Source: an uncultured bacterium (lineage in GTDB: Bacteria > Chloroflexota > Anaerolineae > J036 > Brachytrichaceae). From it: DNA of 56,254 nucleotides. Under the pieces are notes generated by a model, which did not search any database, was not told the DNA's origin, and was given only the letters and a program-made list of their open reading frames with translations. Positions 52,741 to 56,254 of the stretch are shown in pieces. The DNA is taken from assembly GCA_903873965.1 (NCBI GenBank), contig CAIQQO010000002.1:1-56254 (forward strand), given 5' to 3'. The first letter of the stretch is position 1. Each line of letters begins with the position of its first letter. The position numbers and the translations under genes were made by a program.

Positions 52741-53463
52741 ATGCAACTCCAGAACAAAATCATCCTGGTCGTGGGTGGCGCAACCGGTATTGGCAAAGCG
52801 ACAGCGACTTTATGCGCTAAGCGCGGAGCACAAGTGGTCATCGCTGATATCAACGAAACCGCCGGGATTGAGACTGCAACCGCAACGAACTCTTCATTTA
52901 TCAAAGTCGATGTCACCAGTGAAAGCAATATCACCGCCCTATATAACAAGATTGACAGCCAATACGGTCGGCTTGATGTCCTTATCCAGGCTGCAGGTCT
53001 GCTGAAAGGTGCCTTCACCCCAATCGAGGAACTGACCTATGAAACGTGGAAGCTGGTGATGGACATCAATGTCAAAGGCAGTTTCCTGTCTGTAAAACAT
53101 GCCACACCACTACTCAAAAAATCGAAGCGGGGCGTGGTGCTGCTACTGTCTTCTGGCGCAGCGCAAGGCGGCAGTTCTTCATACGCCTACGGCGCAAGTA
53201 AAGGCGGTGTTACCAGCCTGGGCATTACACTGGCCGGGAAACTAGCGCCTGACAATATTCGACTGAATGTATTGCACCCTGGAAACATCCGTACTCCGAT
53301 GAAATTGTCTGTAATTGAGGCGGATGCTCAAAAACGTGGCGAATCCATGGATAAGCTTGTAGCAGAATCCAATCTAGGAGAACCCGAAGGCGTTGCGAGG
53401 ATTCTGGCCTGGCTGGCCAGTGACGATGCTGACTATCTGCGCGGCAATGTCTTTACGCGATAG
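52741..53463 (+). CDS. Short-chain dehydrogenase/reductase, tandem paralogue
   Basis: A 240-residue SDR strongly similar to its upstream neighbour over the whole length: G12-GATGIG, D36, N110, S138, Y150, K154 occupy identical positions. Differences cluster in the substrate-lid region (residues ~186-215, KLSVIEADAQKRG versus KLSVIGAEAELRG). An AAGGAG site lies nine bases before the ATG. Both copies are intact, so subfunctional substrates or a heteromer are possible. The E1-alpha gene follows after 36 bases. Confidence 0.92.
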   Translation: MQLQNKIILVVGGATGIGKATATLCAKRGAQVVIADINETAGIETATATNSSFIKVDVTSESNITALYNKIDSQYGRLDVLIQAAGLLKGAFTPIEELTYETWKLVMDINVKGSFLSVKHATPLLKKSKRGVVLLLSSGAAQGGSSSYAYGASKGGVTSLGITLAGKLAPDNIRLNVLHPGNIRTPMKLSVIEADAQKRGESMDKLVAESNLGEPEGVARILAWLASDDADYLRGNVFTR

Positions 53464-53499
53464 GGCACGTCTGCCCGTTGTCTAGTAACATTAAATCCT

Positions 53500-54459
53500 A
53501 TGGCACTAAGTAAAGAAACACTGGAACGCATGTACGAGCGCATGTGTCTCATCCGTGCATTTGAAGAACGTTTGATGGAGCTGTACAAGGGTGGTGATAT
53601 TCGTGGATCCTTGCACCCATGTGTCGGTCAGGAAGGTACTGTAGTAGGAGCCATGTTCGCATTGAATGCTGACGACTACTTGACGTGCACCTACCGTGGT
53701 CATGGCGCGGCCATCGCGAAAGGCATCGATATCAACGCCGCGATGGCTGAGATGCTCGGTAGACGCACTGGTATAAGCAAAGGCAAGGGCGGCAGCATGC
53801 ACTGGACAGACCCCTCTATCGGACTCATTGGCGAAAATGCTATCGTCGGCGCCGGAGTGCCTATAGCTGCAGGCGCAGCATTAAGCGCACTACTCGATGG
53901 ACAGGGACGTGTAGCCCTAACGCTATTTGGCGATGGGGCGCTGCATCAGGGAGTTCTGAGCGAAACACTCAACCTGGCTCAGCTTTGGAAGCTGCCGCTG
54001 ATACTGATGTGCGAGAACAACCTATATGCAGAGATGACGCCACTAGCAGAATCGACGCCTCTGAAAAAGCTCTCCGATCGCGCAAAAGGCTATGGCATGA
54101 AGGCCATTACGATCAACGGCAATGACGTATGCGAGGTGCATGACACAGTCTCAAAAGCAGCCGTGCGCGCACGCGCTGGTGAAGGGCCGACATTCATCGA
54201 AGCCATGACCTACCGGTTTGTTGGCCACATGATTGGCGACCCGGAGACGTACCGGACCAAAGAGGAAGTGACTGAGGCGCGCAAGAATGACCCAATTCTC
54301 AACCTGCGCAATCACTTGGCGGACAAGTTCAGTATCAGTGAAACAACGCTGAATGATGCTGTTGTCACTGCTAACCAACTTGTAGAACAAGCCGTGGCAT
54401 TTGCCCGCAATTCGCCCCTGCCCGATCCATCCGAAGTTCTCACCGATATCTGGGCTTAA
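53500..54459 (+). CDS. Thiamine-pyrophosphate dehydrogenase E1 component, alpha subunit
   Basis: A 319-residue E1-alpha protein of the pyruvate/acetoin/branched-chain 2-oxoacid dehydrogenase family. The TPP-binding motif is G144-D-G146 with N173-N174 closing it (CENNLYAE). The YRGHG and GKGGSMH loops are present. This subunit normally works with an E1-beta, encoded next to it; here the next gene is a convergent aldolase and no beta gene occurs in the window. Acetoin- or pyruvate-type substrate is plausible but not provable. No ribosome site is evident. It is downstream of the two SDR genes. Confidence 0.92.
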   Translation: MALSKETLERMYERMCLIRAFEERLMELYKGGDIRGSLHPCVGQEGTVVGAMFALNADDYLTCTYRGHGAAIAKGIDINAAMAEMLGRRTGISKGKGGSMHWTDPSIGLIGENAIVGAGVPIAAGAALSALLDGQGRVALTLFGDGALHQGVLSETLNLAQLWKLPLILMCENNLYAEMTPLAESTPLKKLSDRAKGYGMKAITINGNDVCEVHDTVSKAAVRARAGEGPTFIEAMTYRFVGHMIGDPETYRTKEEVTEARKNDPILNLRNHLADKFSISETTLNDAVVTANQLVEQAVAFARNSPLPDPSEVLTDIWA

Positions 54460-54475
54460 CAATAAGGCCAAATGT

Positions 54476-54507
54476 ATATGGGCGAACACACGTGTGTTCG
54501 CCCATAT
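54476..54507. terminator. Perfect 32-bp palindrome between convergent genes
   Basis: A 32-base perfect palindrome (two 16-base arms, no spacer) lies 16 bases after the E1-alpha stop and before the end of the convergent aldolase gene. In RNA it would form a stable hairpin on either strand and probably acts as a shared terminator; there is no strong T-run. Confidence 0.65.
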
Positions 54508-54533
54508 TAGCGTCTATTTCCGGCTTTTATCTA

Positions 54534-55295
54534 CTATTTGAACTGGTTACGCCGGACTTCTTCATCAGGACGGGTGTGAATGCGCGAAATTTCGTGTTCA
54601 CTGAGAAAATTCGGTCCGCCTACAGTGTAGGTTGTCGCCAACACACGGGCATGCTTGACCGCCATCGCAGAAATGTTTTGCACCTCACGCGCCGAACGCC
54701 CAATAGCAAAGAGACCATGGTTTTGTAGATACATGGTTCGTGGTTGCTCTCCCCACTTTGACTGGAACTCTTTGACGCGCTTAGCGACTTCGCGAGCCAG
54801 TGGCAGCCCTGGATCCGTGTACGGGATATACACAGAAGCGACGCCACACACTACGATTTCATCAGGCATCAAATGGCCCAGAATGTCCTGTGAGCGGGTG
54901 GAACACATAATTGCATTGACAGCAATCGGGTGCGAGTGGCCAATAAATCTAGCATCAGTAAGTTCGTAGAGTGCGCCATGCAATACCGTCTCAACGCTGG
55001 GTTGTGATTTCACAGCCGGATCAACGCGCGACTCCGAAAGAACACGTTTGACATCCGCATCTGTAGCATTGGATTCAAGCAGCTTCAAGACTTTACTTCG
55101 GCTGATTTTCACAAAGCCTTCCGCCGCAATAGTCCGCAGATTGTTACCACTAGCCTTCACGTAAAACGTATCATCGTCAATTCGCGCACTGGTATTACCT
55201 TCACCGATGATAAGCAACTCGCGCTGCTCCTCACCCAGGTGGTGTGACATCGCGATCAGTTCATTGAGAATGCTGTCTTTTGTACCTTCGGTCAT
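54534..55295 (-). CDS. Class II aldolase/adducin-family protein
   Basis: A 253-residue zinc aldolase fold like L-fuculose- or L-rhamnulose-phosphate aldolase. The zinc-site His pair is in FIGHSHPIAVN and a later His in YLQNHGLFAIG; the catalytic-acid region GEGNTSARI with the Gly-Asn pattern binds phosphate or substrate. The ATG at 55295 is preferred because GGAG lies nine bases upstream; an ATG five codons earlier has no site. Known enzymes split deoxy-sugar phosphates, so it may serve the fucose pathway suggested here. It is divergent from the sugar permease gene. Confidence 0.88.
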   Translation of the reverse strand: MTEGTKDSILNELIAMSHHLGEEQRELLIIGEGNTSARIDDDTFYVKASGNNLRTIAAEGFVKISRSKVLKLLESNATDADVKRVLSESRVDPAVKSQPSVETVLHGALYELTDARFIGHSHPIAVNAIMCSTRSQDILGHLMPDEIVVCGVASVYIPYTDPGLPLAREVAKRVKEFQSKWGEQPRTMYLQNHGLFAIGRSAREVQNISAMAVKHARVLATTYTVGGPNFLSEHEISRIHTRPDEEVRRNQFK

Positions 55296-55360
55296 AACCG
55301 TTAACTCCATACTAAGCTCACACGATTGTATCTTTTATCAATTACGTGTACAACCATAGA

Positions 55361-56254
55361 GTGTCAAGTAAAGCATTTAGTCTCACGTTCACACAATGGC
55401 GGCATCGTCGCAGGCAAGCCATCGAAGCCTGGACTGTACTAACGCCTTCATTGCTCTATTACACTCTTTTTTTCGCATTTCCGGTTCTGACAACAATTAT
55501 TCTCAGTTTTACACGATGGTCCGGGATGAGTGGTGGACCTGAATGGGTTGGATTAACCAATTATCGGCGCTACCTCACAAGTACAATTTACCTGCAGGTC
55601 ATTGGCAATACGCTGGTGTTTGCAGTAGTCATATTGGCGATCCAAATGCTGTTAGCTGTCTCAGTCGCCCTATTGTTGAACCGAAAAATCCGCGGTCGTG
55701 GGGTATTCCGGGCAGCATGGTACATTCCAAGTCTGACTTCACCGGTGGTAATGGCGCTCATTGCCTTGACTATGATTTCGCCCGTTGACGGTGTGATCAA
55801 TACCTTACTGAAACAGGCCAATTTACCCCCCGTGATCATTTACCTGCGAGTAGAATTGATGTGGCTCGTCATCATTATCTATTCAGTATGGCGCGGTGTT
55901 GGGAGTGGTGTCATCCTATACCTTGCTGCACTTCAGGGAATCCATCCTGAGCTTTATGAGGCGGCCCGCGTTGATGGCGCATCACCCTTTCAGATTTTGC
56001 ATAGTATTACGTTGCCTTTGCTGAAGCCAGTGACTATCTTTGTACTTGTAACCGGCATCATAGGATCTGCGCAGATTTTCGAAGCAGTGCTATTCCTGAG
56101 CAGAGGTGGGCCAGGTAATCAGACCAATGTGTTAATGCTGCAAATATATCAGGACATTTTTACCAACGCTGACATGGGCATGGCAGGCGCAGGTTCGGTG
56201 ATTCTTGGCATTCTTCTAATCGCCTTTTCAATTGCGAATCTGCGTGTGATGAAT
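55361..56254 (+). CDS. Sugar ABC transporter permease, MalF/UgpA type (partial at window end)
   Basis: An open frame of 298 codons that runs off the window end. It has a basic N-terminus, a first helix around LLYYTLFFAFPVLTTIILS and at least five more helices. The EAA loop YEAARVDGASPFQILHSITL is diagnostic for binding-protein-dependent permeases of the carbohydrate CUT1 group. The start is uncertain: GTG at 55361 or GTG at 55346, neither with a clear ribosome site; the frame is open from 55316. A binding protein, second permease or ATPase may lie beyond the window. It diverges from the class II aldolase, so coregulation with sugar catabolism is likely. Confidence 0.9.
   Translation, partial: MSSKAFSLTFTQWRHRRRQAIEAWTVLTPSLLYYTLFFAFPVLTTIILSFTRWSGMSGGPEWVGLTNYRRYLTSTIYLQVIGNTLVFAVVILAIQMLLAVSVALLLNRKIRGRGVFRAAWYIPSLTSPVVMALIALTMISPVDGVINTLLKQANLPPVIIYLRVELMWLVIIIYSVWRGVGSGVILYLAALQGIHPELYEAARVDGASPFQILHSITLPLLKPVTIFVLVTGIIGSAQIFEAVLFLSRGGPGNQTNVLMLQIYQDIFTNADMGMAGAGSVILGILLIAFSIANLRVMN

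Noticed and set aside
1-56254. CRISPR arrays, insertion sequences, prophage, tRNA or rRNA genes
   Set aside because: No regularly spaced repeats, transposase or integrase genes, or tRNA-like cloverleaf with a TTCGA arm were seen in the gaps.

Overview
The window looks like bacterial chromosome, most likely from a member of the Chloroflexota (Anaerolineae-like) or a similar carbohydrate-degrading lineage. This is inferred from gene content: a 7Fe-type ferredoxin, many URO-D-superfamily proteins and aldo/keto reductases, M55 and M81 metallopeptidases, an MalF-type sugar ABC permease, glycosidases without SusC/SusD or TonB partners, and frequent TTG/GTG starts. I saw no rRNA, tRNA, CRISPR array, insertion sequence or phage gene. 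Coding density is high and most intergenic gaps are under 300 bp.

Layout. 1-3 kb (-): GT39-like membrane glycosyltransferase coupled to an EamA exporter. 3.1-6.7 kb (+): Mn-type superoxide dismutase, 7Fe ferredoxin and a large secreted protein; the first two end in clear intrinsic terminators. 6.8-14 kb (-): a seven-gene run of aldo/keto reductase, zinc-type alcohol dehydrogenase, M55 D-aminopeptidase, URO-D-like protein, GNAT with an unusual N-terminal domain, second aldo/keto reductase and second URO-D-like protein. 14.2-16.3 kb: HtrA-like lipoprotein protease and a nucleotidyltransferase. 16.4-25 kb: alpha-L-fucosidase plus sulfatase (+), a mannonate-dehydratase-like enzyme (-), an SGNH hydrolase and a 991-residue putative glycosidase (+). 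25-30.7 kb (-): URO-D-like protein, GH35 beta-galactosidase, divergent URO-D-like protein and NudC. 31-40 kb (-): pentaheme cytochrome, threonine aldolase, HD phosphohydrolase, PhyH dioxygenase, DUF4404, HAD hydrolase, M81 peptidase, DinB-like protein, SET-domain methyltransferase and MFS transporter. 39.8-45.5 kb (-): GNAT, cysS and a heterodimeric ABC exporter. 45.7-49 kb: GT2, then a nitroreductase/URO-D/aldo-keto reductase operon. 49.4-54.5 kb (+): a PHP plus AlbA_2-like protein, two tandem SDRs and a lone E1-alpha dehydrogenase subunit. 54.5 kb to the end: class II aldolase (-) and the start of a sugar ABC permease (+).

The theme is uptake and degradation of decorated (fucosylated, sulfated, galactosylated, possibly O-methylated or acylated) sugars. 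Glycosidases, sulfatase and esterase would release monosaccharides; AKR, MDR and SDR oxidoreductases, the mannonate-dehydratase-like enzyme and the class II aldolase could oxidise and cleave them. The five URO-D paralogues are almost certainly not heme-pathway enzymes. They resemble the MtaA/MtbA/CmuA methyltransferase branch and carry four different versions of its metal-binding motif, which makes them the most intriguing feature here. Substrates are inferred from neighbourhood only.
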